Below, piece after piece: positions 7,136-14,630 of a DNA stretch of 64,000 bases. The notes beneath the pieces were generated by a model. That model had not been told where the DNA came from. It searched no databases and worked only from the letters and a program-made list of their open reading frames with translations. This DNA comes from JAAEKA01 sp049299095. GTDB taxonomy: Bacteria > Chloroflexota > Anaerolineae > JAAEKA01. A program made the translations under genes and the position numbers. Each line of letters opens with the position of its first letter. Within the stretch, counting starts at the first letter, position 1. The DNA lies in assembly GCA_049299095.1 (NCBI GenBank), contig JBAQWV010000066.1, positions 1 to 64,000 of the forward strand, given 5' to 3'.

Positions 7136-7648
7136 ATGGAGAACATCATCGAAACGGCCAAGCGTGTGCTGGTCACGACGCCAGGGCGTTGGCTGCGCCT
7201 GACAGCCAGCCTGCCGGTTGAATTGCTCACGCGGCAGCCCGCGGAGGGTGAATGGTCGGCGCTGCAATGCCTGCAACATCTAGTGGATACAGAACGCGAA
7301 GTCTTCCCCGCGCGCGTGCGCTACCTGCTGGCCGGGCAGGATTTTCCAGCATTTAATCCTGACAGCGAAGGCAGCCAGTTGCTGGCTGCGCCCAGTGCCG
7401 AGGAATTGGCCGCGGAGTTCGTGCGGCTGCGCACGGCCAGCCTGCGCGTGTTGGCAGATGTCACTCCGCAGGATTTAACGCGCACGGCTCGCCACAGTGA
7501 ACTGGGACTGGTGACCTTGAGTGAATTGTTGCACGAATGGGCCGGGCATGACCTGATGCACACCGTACAGGCGGAGCGCGCCCTGATGCAGCCATTTATT
7601 CAGGGTTGCGGGCCGTGGCAAATGTATTTCCAGGATCACATCGCTTGA
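7136..7648 (+). CDS. DinB family protein
   Basis: 170-residue four-helix-bundle protein of the DinB/YfiT superfamily, which includes metal-dependent thiol transferases and many uncharacterised stress-linked proteins. The metal triad is visible: His48 (CLQHLVDTE), His138 and His142 (EWAGHDLMHTVQ). It is cytoplasmic with no signal sequence. A TTTGGAGG Shine-Dalgarno precedes two adjacent in-frame ATGs (7130 and 7136); 7136 has the better spacing. A bidirectional terminator follows at 7663-7700. The reaction is unknown. Confidence 0.85.
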   Translation: MENIIETAKRVLVTTPGRWLRLTASLPVELLTRQPAEGEWSALQCLQHLVDTEREVFPARVRYLLAGQDFPAFNPDSEGSQLLAAPSAEELAAEFVRLRTASLRVLADVTPQDLTRTARHSELGLVTLSELLHEWAGHDLMHTVQAERALMQPFIQGCGPWQMYFQDHIA

Positions 7649-7662
7649 GTGCAGATGACACC

Positions 7663-7700
7663 ACAAAAAGAGCCGACGTAAACGCGTCGGCTCTTTTTGT
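7663..7700. terminator. bidirectional intrinsic terminator
   Basis: Perfect 16-bp arms, ACAAAAAGAGCCGACG (7663-7678) and its complement (7685-7700), with a 6-nt loop and T/A runs on both sides. It serves the DinB gene on the plus strand and the CSLREA gene on the minus strand. Confidence 0.9.
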
Positions 7701-7719
7701 GTCTTGCGTTGTCTGATGG

Positions 7720-9591
7720 CTAGCGAAGCTGGCGACGCACCCAAAGCGCCCCGGCTAGTACGACCAGTGTAGCCCCCCATTGCCAGCTTATCAGCGGCGC
7801 GGCGGCGTGGCTGGCCGCGGAAAGTTGCTGGAGGGTGACGGCGGTCGGCTGACCAAATACCGCGCTGACTGGGCCGTAGCGCTCGATTTGACCGTCGGTG
7901 TCCACCGCGTCTAGCCAATAGAAATATGCAGTGCCCGGGGCCAGATCGGCTTGGTCGGGCCAGGTATAGCTGAAGCCCTGCATGGCTCCCGTCGCCTGAG
8001 AGGGGATGAGCGTGCTGTTCAGTTGACGATCGGGCGCGTCGGGGGTCTGGCCGCGCCAGATGTTAAAGCCGCGGTTGTTCAGTTCCGTGGCAGTAACCCA
8101 GCTCAAAAGCACTTGGTCGGCCTGGGCTTCGGCGCTGAAGGTTTCCAGCATCACAGCCAGCGGCGACAAAGTAATGGAAGCCATTTCGCTCTGGCTGTCC
8201 GCGGTGGCGAGGGCTGTGCCAGTGCCGGCTGTACCGCCAGCATTGTAGGTGGCCGTAGCCTGGCCGTCCACAAACTGGGTGGCCGCGCCAGACAGGGTGC
8301 CCAGCGTGGGCGCGCTGAAAATCGTCCCCGCGGGCTGCGGGAAGGGGGGCAAGCCGATCAAGTTGGCCGGCGCGGTGGAACCGCCCGTATTTAGACCGAA
8401 GATGTCGGCTGTCAGTGTGGTGCTGCTGTTGACGGGAATAGAGGCCGGGCTGGCTGCATGGCGTAGTTGCAGCCAGCGCGTGGCGGTTGGCGTAACCGCC
8501 CCTGCCAGGACACCGGCCGCTGGCCCGCTGTTGACACCCCACCAGTTGTCGTTGGCTGTGGTGCTGCCACCGGCTGTCTGAAAGATGGCCGTGCCATTGA
8601 TGGCTGTGTTGCCGACGAAGCGGCTGAAGCTGACGGTGAGCGCGCTGGTGCTGTTGGCAATGGCTCCGCCTGAACCGGTGAGCGCGGCCACGCTGTCTGG
8701 CGCGAGCGGGTTGTTCGACGCCTGGTTGTTGACGAAGTGGGAACGCACGATTGTGACTGTGCCGCCTTGGCTATGTAAGCCGCCACCGGCATCCAGGGAA
8801 CCCGTGGCATAGTTTGAGCGGTTGTTCGTAATGATTGAAGATGTGATCATGAGCTGATCGGGGCTGCTTACAAAAAAGTCAATGCCGCCGCCCTGCTTAC
8901 TGGCTACATTGTTGGAGATCGTGCTGTTGTTGATAGTCACATTGCCGCGTATGGAAGTTTCAATACCGCCGCCGGGGCCATTGCTGGCGGCGTTGCCATG
9001 CACCGTCACCCCATTCAGCGTGAGTGTGCCGCCGCCGTTGGAATCGCCGTAGATAATCCCACCGCCGCCAAAGATGTTGTTGGTATTGCCACCGGTGACG
9101 GTTAAATTAGCAAGGGACGCTGAAAAGTTGGCACCGATAAGCGGATTAAAATCGAGCACGCGATCCGCCGTGATTTGCTGGATGGTGGTGCTGGCTGCGC
9201 CAGCCCCTGACACGCTGATGCCGCTCACCAGGAAATCCAAATCGCCGGTGGTGTTTGTGTCGTTGTTCGCGCCAGGGATTGTCAGCGCAAACGTGCCCGC
9301 CCCCAGGTTGATCGTGTAGGGCGCGGTTCCGCTACGTACACAGCCGCCGAAGTTTGCGTTGGTATTGGCGGACTGAACAGCCTCGCGCAGAGAACAGTCA
9401 GCCCCCGTGCCGAATTCGTCCGTTGTGGTATTAACGGCAATGGTTCCTGCGGCAAGGGCGGGCCTGGCTCCTAAGAGAAGGCCGGAGATTGTCAGCAGCG
9501 CCACTAACACCCTGCTGAGGAGCAGATGGCCGCGCGGGCGCGCGGTGATGTGTGAAAAAACAGCCGACATGCGATATGAGAAGGTAGTCAT
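7720..9591 (-). CDS. secreted CSLREA-domain beta-helix surface protein with C-terminal anchor
   Basis: 623-residue exported protein. The signal peptide has a hydrophobic core near residues 24-40 and likely cleavage after ARPALA. The CSLREA motif is literal (DCSLREAVQSAN), followed by Asn/Gly/Thr-rich repeats typical of right-handed parallel beta-helices (about residues 90-370). A C-terminal module of about 110 residues (ELNNRGFN, LIPSQ, DLAPG, YFYWLDA, YGPVS) is followed by a transmembrane helix and the basic tail VRRQLR. The same module ends the pullulanase-amylase at 29068-34743, so it is probably an anchoring or display domain. No enzymatic residues are evident; adhesion or a structural role is likely. 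GGGAG lies about 8 bp before the ATG. Confidence 0.88.
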   Translation of the reverse strand: MTTFSYRMSAVFSHITARPRGHLLLSRVLVALLTISGLLLGARPALAAGTIAVNTTTDEFGTGADCSLREAVQSANTNANFGGCVRSGTAPYTINLGAGTFALTIPGANNDTNTTGDLDFLVSGISVSGAGAASTTIQQITADRVLDFNPLIGANFSASLANLTVTGGNTNNIFGGGGIIYGDSNGGGTLTLNGVTVHGNAASNGPGGGIETSIRGNVTINNSTISNNVASKQGGGIDFFVSSPDQLMITSSIITNNRSNYATGSLDAGGGLHSQGGTVTIVRSHFVNNQASNNPLAPDSVAALTGSGGAIANSTSALTVSFSRFVGNTAINGTAIFQTAGGSTTANDNWWGVNSGPAAGVLAGAVTPTATRWLQLRHAASPASIPVNSSTTLTADIFGLNTGGSTAPANLIGLPPFPQPAGTIFSAPTLGTLSGAATQFVDGQATATYNAGGTAGTGTALATADSQSEMASITLSPLAVMLETFSAEAQADQVLLSWVTATELNNRGFNIWRGQTPDAPDRQLNSTLIPSQATGAMQGFSYTWPDQADLAPGTAYFYWLDAVDTDGQIERYGPVSAVFGQPTAVTLQQLSAASHAAAPLISWQWGATLVVLAGALWVRRQLR

Positions 9592-9685
9592 TCGTTATTC
9601 TCCCTGGTCCCTGATACAATCTTTCATGATCCTGACAGGCTTGTCGTTGTTCCTGTGCCAGCAGGAACCCGCTCGCGGCAGTGTG

Positions 9686-9732
9686 CCAGCAAGCAGCGTG
9701 GATTGTTAGGGGGAACCTGCGCTGCTTGCTGG
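9686..9732. repeat. perfect 13-bp inverted repeat downstream of tail-collar genes
   Basis: CCAGCAAGCAGCG (9686-9698) pairs with CGCTGCTTGCTGG (9720-9732) around a 21-nt loop, between the last tail-collar gene and the CSLREA gene. There is no T-tract, so it is not a classic terminator. It could block 3' decay or attenuate read-through. Confidence 0.55.
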
Positions 9733-9765
9733 TCTGTGGATGGACGAACGCTGGCCCGCGCTATT

Positions 9766-10290
9766 TCAGGAATGCGGCGGATAAATTCCCTGGACGCAGA
9801 TGCAAATGTTCAGCGTCAGATAAGGGGGCATGTTGTTATGTGGCTGGCTGCCGCCGGCTGGTTTGATTGCCCCCGGGTTCATCGGCGTGGTTGCGTCTGT
9901 GGCGTAGAAGCTCTGGCCGCGCCGTCCCGCGCCGCTGGCCCAGATATGATCAGTTGGGGCGCTCTGGTCAGCCGTGGCGCTGCTGGCTGCCGCGGCATGG
10001 GAATGGCTCGGCAAGGCGCTGTTGGTCAGGGTGACCGCGGCTTCGCCGCCAGTTTCGCCTAGAAATCGCTGGCTCAGCCCCGGCCCGCTGCCCATACTGA
10101 TCGGCACCTGGCCTTGTAAATTGGGCAGGGCGAAGGTCGTCCTGCCATCGCCGCCGTAGGTTGTGCCCAAAATGGAAAAGAGCGCCGTATTCTGGCTGAT
10201 GGACAGCAGTTGACCATTGCATGGCAGCCAGCCGGTCGGCGCGAAATTGAACCCGAACACCTTGATTTCGCCAATATACTCGTCACTCAT
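9766..10290 (-). CDS. tail-collar domain (microcystin-dependent protein-type) protein 3
   Basis: 174-residue protein with the phage tail-collar fold found in phage fibres and in bacterial microcystin-dependent (MdpB-like) proteins. Family motifs are visible: IGEIKVFGFNFAPTGWLPCNGQ at the start (the W-x-x-C-x-G-Q signature), LFSILGTTYGGDGRTTFALP, LPSHSH in the middle and QPHNNMPPYLTLN near the end. I chose the internal ATG at 10290 (MSDEYIGE), which matches the start of the two upstream paralogues. It is the third gene of a tandem triplet read from a promoter near 11604-11631. No signal peptide. The function of such chromosomal copies is not settled. Confidence 0.88.
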   Translation of the reverse strand: MSDEYIGEIKVFGFNFAPTGWLPCNGQLLSISQNTALFSILGTTYGGDGRTTFALPNLQGQVPISMGSGPGLSQRFLGETGGEAAVTLTNSALPSHSHAAAASSATADQSAPTDHIWASGAGRRGQSFYATDATTPMNPGAIKPAGGSQPHNNMPPYLTLNICICVQGIYPPHS

Positions 10291-10310
10291 AAGAATAGCC
10301 TCCGAATGGC

Positions 10311-10820
10311 TTAGGAATGCGAAGGGTAAATCCCTACCAAGGCAATACAAAAATTGAGAGCCAGATAAGGAGGCCGATTTTCGTGCGGCTGGTTACCGCC
10401 GTTGGCGCCAAGTGCGTTGGCCGCCAGTTGCGTGTCGGGTGTTGCTGCATAGCTGGTATCACCCGAATTCGCCCAGGTCGCGTTTATCGGGCTGAGGACG
10501 GATGCCGCATTGGCGCTAGCCAGCGCACTATGGATGTGGGATGGCATTTCCGCCCCGTTCAGGGTGTGTACTTCTTCGCCGCTGCTCTGACCCATTGAAA
10601 ACGTCATACCCTGATTGGTTCCCGTGTGCAGGGGAATGCGGCCGCGCAGGTCGGGCAGGGCGAAGGTTGTCATTCCATTTCCACCATACGTCGTGCCTAA
10701 CAAAGAAAAGAGTGCCTGGTATTGGTTGATCGCTAACAACTGACCATTGCACTGTGCCCAGCCGCGCGGGGCAAAATCAAAAGGAAAGAGCTGGATTTCA
10801 CCGATAAAGGGATCAGACAT
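10311..10820 (-). CDS. tail-collar domain (microcystin-dependent protein-type) protein 2
   Basis: 169-residue paralogue of its two neighbours, with the same sequence blocks: IGEIQLFPFDFAPRGWAQCNGQ, LFSLLGTTYGGNGMTTFALPDLRGR, MPSHIH and QPHENRPPYLALNFCIALVGIYP. The start at 10820 (MSDPFIGE) is supported by AGGAG just upstream and by alignment with the paralogues; codons before it belong to the intergenic gap. It ends 20 bp before copy 3 and starts 10 bp after copy 1, so the three are cotranscribed. Sequence divergence within the central 90 residues suggests distinct surface specificities or trimer partners, which is inference. Confidence 0.88.
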   Translation of the reverse strand: MSDPFIGEIQLFPFDFAPRGWAQCNGQLLAINQYQALFSLLGTTYGGNGMTTFALPDLRGRIPLHTGTNQGMTFSMGQSSGEEVHTLNGAEMPSHIHSALASANAASVLSPINATWANSGDTSYAATPDTQLAANALGANGGNQPHENRPPYLALNFCIALVGIYPSHS

Positions 10821-10830
10821 GGGGCGTCTC

Positions 10831-11352
10831 CTAGCTTCGTGAGGGAAAGATGCCATTCAAGGCAATGCAGTAATTCAACGTTAGAAACGGTGGCATATTC
10901 TCGTGGGGCTGGCTGTCGCCGCTGGAGGAAATGACCGCTGGGTTTAATCTCCCATCGGCGGCTGCACCGGCTGCGTACAAGTTGGCTGGTCCGCTGGCCC
11001 AAACATTGCCTGCTGGCTCCGCGCTGGTTCCTCCACTGGCGAAGCCCATGACCGCATGGGAGTGCGCGGGCATTTGGCTGGCAAACAGCGTCACCATTTC
11101 CGCACCGCCGTTTTCGCCAAGTGAATAGCTGCTCAAGCCAGGGCCTTGTCCGAATTGCAGCGGCGCGCGGCCGCGCAGATCGGGCAAGGCGAATGTGGTT
11201 TGGCCGTCGCCCCCGTAATACGTGCCGATCAGGCTGAACAGCGCGGTGTACTGGTCAATGGACATCAATCTGCCGTCGCAGAATGCCCAATCTTCCGGCG
11301 CATAATTGCCAGCAAATAGCATCACTTGTCCGATATAGGGTTCAGTAGGCAT
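10831..11352 (-). CDS. tail-collar domain (microcystin-dependent protein-type) protein 1
   Basis: 173-residue first member of the triplet: YIGQVMLFAGNYAPEDWAFC at the start, YYGGDGQTTFALPDLRGR, MPAHSHAV, and PHENMPPFLTLNYCIALNGIFP at the end. AAGGAG lies about 8 bp before ATG 11352. The promoter at 11604-11631 implies an untranslated leader of about 245 nt. No other phage structural gene lies within 10 kb, so a prophage remnant is unlikely. Operons of three collar-domain proteins recur in bacteria and may form extracellular fibres (family knowledge plus inference). Confidence 0.88.
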   Translation of the reverse strand: MPTEPYIGQVMLFAGNYAPEDWAFCDGRLMSIDQYTALFSLIGTYYGGDGQTTFALPDLRGRAPLQFGQGPGLSSYSLGENGGAEMVTLFASQMPAHSHAVMGFASGGTSAEPAGNVWASGPANLYAAGAAADGRLNPAVISSSGDSQPHENMPPFLTLNYCIALNGIFPSRS

Positions 11353-11603
11353 ATAGACTCCTTTTCATCGTGAAAAATATAGAGATCAGCGGAGAAGCTG
11401 GTGTAAAAACCTGGCAGATTGTTTGAAAACAGGGGGAAATAAGGTTTTTTCAAACCGACTTACGGCAAGCAAGGTAAAGAAACGAGCAGGACAGGGTGCT
11501 GCAGGGCGGCAAGTTACCGCTACAAAACAACACGGCGACGAATTGCGGTTAAAATTGAGGAGAAGGGAGAAAGCAGAAGAAGTATAAGCAGTGTTGTAGG
11601 TAA

Positions 11604-11631
11604 AGTATACAGTAAAAAAACGTATTGTCAA
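11604..11631 (-). promoter_or_regulatory. promoter of the tail-collar triplet
   Basis: Minus strand TTGACA (11626-11631), 16-bp spacer, TATACT (11604-11609). Both hexamers are near consensus. The predicted start is about 11597, leaving an unusually long leader of roughly 245 nt before the first start codon. Confidence 0.75.
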
Positions 11632-11820
11632 TAGATTGTACAAATATTGATTAAATAAAATATAAATACAATACAAATAATAATCCAGCTTACAAATCAT
11701 AATTCATGTAACGCAGCGGGCCGTTGGTCAAAACGTTCATCATTCTTTACCCGTCCTGGCGTACCGCAATTTTGCAGAATCGTGGTACGCGCGTTGCAAA
11801 AGTCAGATTGACCGTACTAG

Positions 11821-11864
11821 AAAAACAGCCAGTGAAAGAGATCGAAATCGTCCTTCATTGGCTG
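11821..11864 (-). terminator. terminator of the serine protease gene
   Basis: Arms 11826-11836 and 11854-11864 (11 bp, one mismatch) followed, on the minus strand, by TTTTT at 11825-11821. It lies 28 bp after the protease stop. Confidence 0.75.
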
Positions 11865-11892
11865 TTGGAGCCGATCGCTATGAATTCGTAGC

Positions 11893-12984
11893 TCAGGCGA
11901 AGTCAGTGCGGGCCAGCGCCACCAGATCGCGCAGCGCACGGCTGCCGCTGGCTCCGTTAGTCGAGCTGTTTTGCCACGACTGCACGGCAATCGCACGCGG
12001 ACCGACATCGCCTTCCCAGAAGCCAAACATCGGCCCACCTGATTGACCGGGGAACACGTCTGCTTGATGTTGCAACGACTGCGCAGCAGCATCTGTGCCG
12101 TCCATGCGGAACCCACCCTGCCACGAAGGGCGTTGCCCACTGTTCAGGTCTGCTGGATAGCCCATGTGCGACCAGGCGGCCAGCTCGTCCCAATCGTCAT
12201 CATAGCCGCGTGCCCCCATCCAGCCCGTGGTGTCGCCTAGCCGCCGATCCAGTACCACGACCACATAGTCGTAGTTGCCTTCGTTACCGGTGATGAAGCC
12301 GTCACCATCCTCTTGCAAATACCAGTAGATGTGCATACCGTAGGCTTCACCGAACGGCGCTTGTCCATCGTAGTAGGATGGGGTGAAGCGCACCCAATCG
12401 GCAGCAAAGCCGGGGGGAGCCGTCCAGTCAATCACATGGCTGACCGTCAGCAGATGGCGCGGGCCGATCATTACGCCCGAGCCAGAGCCGCGGTTAGTCT
12501 GTACCAGGCCGACGGTAGACCACGGATAGGCGGTGTCGCGGAAGATGCGCCGATTATCCGTGCCGAAGATCGTGGTCGCAACGCGGCGGCGCGACATCGG
12601 CTTTTGAATAGCCTGATAGCTGCGCATCAGATCGCGCGGCAAGGCATCAAAGCCGAGGTGATCGGGAATAAAGCCGGTGAGCTGCTCGTGCAGGGCTTCC
12701 TCGTCAACGGCGCGGCGTTCGAGTTTGCGACCTTCACCCTTGAGCGGCGGCGGCATGGCGCGCCCGCCCGCGCGTATGCCATTCACCTCAACGACAACTT
12801 CCCAGAAAGCGTCGCCGTCGCCGCGGTCAATGCGCTCCAGATGCGAGCGGATTTCCGGCTCGCGGTCAGCAACTACCTGGAAGCGGCGTTCAACAGCGAT
12901 AGGTCTTTCTTCGCGCGCGCCGCGGGCGGCAAAAAACTCCTCCACTTTTTCCAGTGGAATCGGTGCAGCAAATGAATCAGGCAT
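11893..12984 (-). CDS. trypsin/V8-like serine protease without signal peptide
   Basis: 363-residue S1-fold (glutamyl endopeptidase-like) serine protease. The catalytic triad is readable: His183 (TVSHVID), Asp239 (NYDYVVVVLD) and Ser315 (FPGQSGGPMFG). Before it lies an N-terminal region of about 150 residues rich in Arg and Glu that could be a propeptide or a partner-binding domain. No signal peptide or lipobox is present, which is unusual for this family, so it may be cytoplasmic, exported by a non-Sec route, or autoprocessed. The start is fixed by AAAAAGGAG 7 bp before ATG 12984. It is a single-gene unit with its own terminator. Confidence 0.85.
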   Translation of the reverse strand: MPDSFAAPIPLEKVEEFFAARGAREERPIAVERRFQVVADREPEIRSHLERIDRGDGDAFWEVVVEVNGIRAGGRAMPPPLKGEGRKLERRAVDEEALHEQLTGFIPDHLGFDALPRDLMRSYQAIQKPMSRRRVATTIFGTDNRRIFRDTAYPWSTVGLVQTNRGSGSGVMIGPRHLLTVSHVIDWTAPPGFAADWVRFTPSYYDGQAPFGEAYGMHIYWYLQEDGDGFITGNEGNYDYVVVVLDRRLGDTTGWMGARGYDDDWDELAAWSHMGYPADLNSGQRPSWQGGFRMDGTDAAAQSLQHQADVFPGQSGGPMFGFWEGDVGPRAIAVQSWQNSSTNGASGSRALRDLVALARTDFA

Positions 12985-13141
12985 GGGGTCTCCTTTTTAC
13001 GTTCTGACACTTTCCATAACATACGATCTTGATTCCTGCCAAGCGACAAGCTCGCTTGCTCTCCATTGTTGTTATAAACGCATACTGCGCGGCTTTTTGC
13101 GGCATGATAGGTCAGCTTCGTCGAAACACAGTGCCGGGTAG

Positions 13142-13170
13142 TTGCCCAACTATGCCCACTGGATTACAAT
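13142..13170 (+). promoter_or_regulatory. predicted promoter of the M29 aminopeptidase
   Basis: TTGCCC (13142-13147), 17-bp spacer, TACAAT (13165-13170). The start site would be near 13177, leaving a leader of about 60 nt to ATG 13236. Confidence 0.5.
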
Positions 13171-13235
13171 ATAGGGCAATCCCTGTCGCACCGATCCCAT
13201 GATTTGAAGCGACGTTCTCCCCGAAAGGACTGTCA

Positions 13236-14495
13236 ATGAACGACAACCTGCTTGCACAGCAGCAAGCTTACGCTGAATTAATCATCAAGGTGGGAGTGAA
13301 TTTGCAACCAGGCCAGGCGCTGGCCGTGCGCGCCGAGCTGGGTCACCGCGAGTTTGTGCGGCTGCTGACCGCAGCAGCCTACGACGCCGGCGCCAGTTAT
13401 GTAGAAATCATGTGGGCGGATCCGCTGGTCAGCAAGATACGGTTGCAACACGTTGCCCCCGACTACCTTGCCACCGTCCCCGACTTTGAGGTGGCGCGCG
13501 GCGAGGAAATCCTTGATCACAACTGGGCGCGCGTCGGGCTGACCGGTAGCGAATACCCCGACGCACTGGAAGATGTCAGCCCGGCGGTGATGCGCGCATA
13601 TCGCGAGGGCTGGAACAAAAAGCTGGGCTTTTACATGCAGCGCACCATGAACAACGAAATTGCCTGGTGTGTAGCAGCCGTGCCGGTCGCTCCGTGGGCA
13701 CAAAAGGTCTTCCCTGAGCTGGATGCCGAAACCGCGCTGGCACGGCTGTGGGAGATCGTGCTGCGCGTGTGCCGCGCCGATCAGCCCGATCCAGCCGCGG
13801 CATGGCACGCGCACGACGCCACCCTGAAGCAGATCGCCAGCTTCCTGGAACAGCACCAGGTACGCACGCTGCATTTCTTCGATCCTGTGCTGGCTGCCGA
13901 CGGCAAGCCCTCCACCGATCTGACGGTTGGTCTGACCGACCGCCCCAGTTGGCCCACCGGCTCCTGTAAAAACGCCGCGGGTGTCGCGTTTATGGCGAAT
14001 ATCCCCACCGAAGAAGTCTTCTCCACACCGCACAATGGTCGCGTCGAGGGTTGGGTGCGCACCAGCAAGCCCGGTTTCCCCTTCCAGCGTGAGCTGTCAG
14101 GTGCATATTTTCGCTTTGAGCACGGCGAGGTGGTGGAATGGCGCGCGGACAAGGGGCAGGACGTGCTGGATGAGCTGTTCCAAATCCCCGGCGCACGGCG
14201 GCTGGGCGAGGTGGCATTGGTGGATGTGCGTTCACCGATCAACCGCAGCGGCTTGATCTTCTACGATGTACTATTCGACGAAAACGCGGCCTGCCACATC
14301 GCCTTTGGCCGGGCGTATCCTGAAGGCATTGCTGGCGGCAGCCAGTTAAGCGATGACGAGCTGGCTGCGCTGGGGCTAAACCTGTCTGACGCGCACGAAG
14401 ATTTGATGATCGGCACTGCAACCATGAACGTCACCGGCTACTGTGCCGACGGCAGCGAGGTGGTGATCATGCAGAATGGCATGTTTGTGGCGTAG
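13236..14495 (+). CDS. M29-family aminopeptidase (AmpS/aminopeptidase T-like)
   Basis: 419-residue cytoplasmic dinuclear-metal aminopeptidase, close to the family's usual length of about 410. It removes N-terminal residues from peptides. Metal-ligand motifs are present: PTEEVF with Glu259/Glu260, HIAFGRAYPE with His354, and SDAHEDLMIG with His387 and Asp389. CCCGAAAGGA lies just upstream of the ATG. It is monocistronic; a hairpin repeat follows at 14505-14591 before the next gene. Together with the PIG-L/M19 genes downstream it suggests active peptide catabolism. Confidence 0.92.
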   Translation: MNDNLLAQQQAYAELIIKVGVNLQPGQALAVRAELGHREFVRLLTAAAYDAGASYVEIMWADPLVSKIRLQHVAPDYLATVPDFEVARGEEILDHNWARVGLTGSEYPDALEDVSPAVMRAYREGWNKKLGFYMQRTMNNEIAWCVAAVPVAPWAQKVFPELDAETALARLWEIVLRVCRADQPDPAAAWHAHDATLKQIASFLEQHQVRTLHFFDPVLAADGKPSTDLTVGLTDRPSWPTGSCKNAAGVAFMANIPTEEVFSTPHNGRVEGWVRTSKPGFPFQRELSGAYFRFEHGEVVEWRADKGQDVLDELFQIPGARRLGEVALVDVRSPINRSGLIFYDVLFDENAACHIAFGRAYPEGIAGGSQLSDDELAALGLNLSDAHEDLMIGTATMNVTGYCADGSEVVIMQNGMFVA

Positions 14496-14504
14496 TACGT
14501 ACTG

Positions 14505-14591
14505 CGTATTGCGTACTGCGCAAACCGTGAATTATTTCCATGCCTGCAAGGATGGGCTACACACCTTACGCAACACGTAGTACGCAATACG
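14505..14591. repeat. inverted repeat, CGTATTGCGTACT type
   Basis: Perfect 13-bp arms CGTATTGCGTACT (14505-14517) and AGTACGCAATACG (14579-14591) around a 61-nt loop. Further near-copies of the same word flank the arms (TACGTACTGCG, CAACACGTAG). It looks like a dispersed intergenic repeat and fills most of the gap before the Mo-hydroxylase. Confidence 0.6.
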
Positions 14592-14630
14592 AGTTAGCAG
14601 CCCTCGACAAGAAAAGAAAGTATCTTCCTC

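Larger units (their letters stand above)
11353..11892. other. 540-bp AT-rich intergenic region with promoter and terminator
   Basis: The region separates the tail-collar triplet from the protease. Bases 11590-11700 are markedly AT-rich compared with the flanks and hold the triplet promoter. A weak inverted repeat (GCGTACC/GGTACGC) lies near 11759-11796. The protease terminator is at 11821-11864. The only open frame of size (104 codons at 11386-11700, minus) has low complexity, no Shine-Dalgarno and would sit inside the leader; I do not call it. Confidence 0.6.

Noticed and set aside
9766..11352. Prophage remnant
   Set aside because: Only collar-domain genes are present; no integrase, capsid, terminase, attachment site or composition shift.
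11386..11700. 104-codon minus-strand frame in the AT-rich gap
   Set aside because: Low-complexity Tyr/Phe-rich start, no Shine-Dalgarno, and it overlaps the tail-collar promoter and leader.
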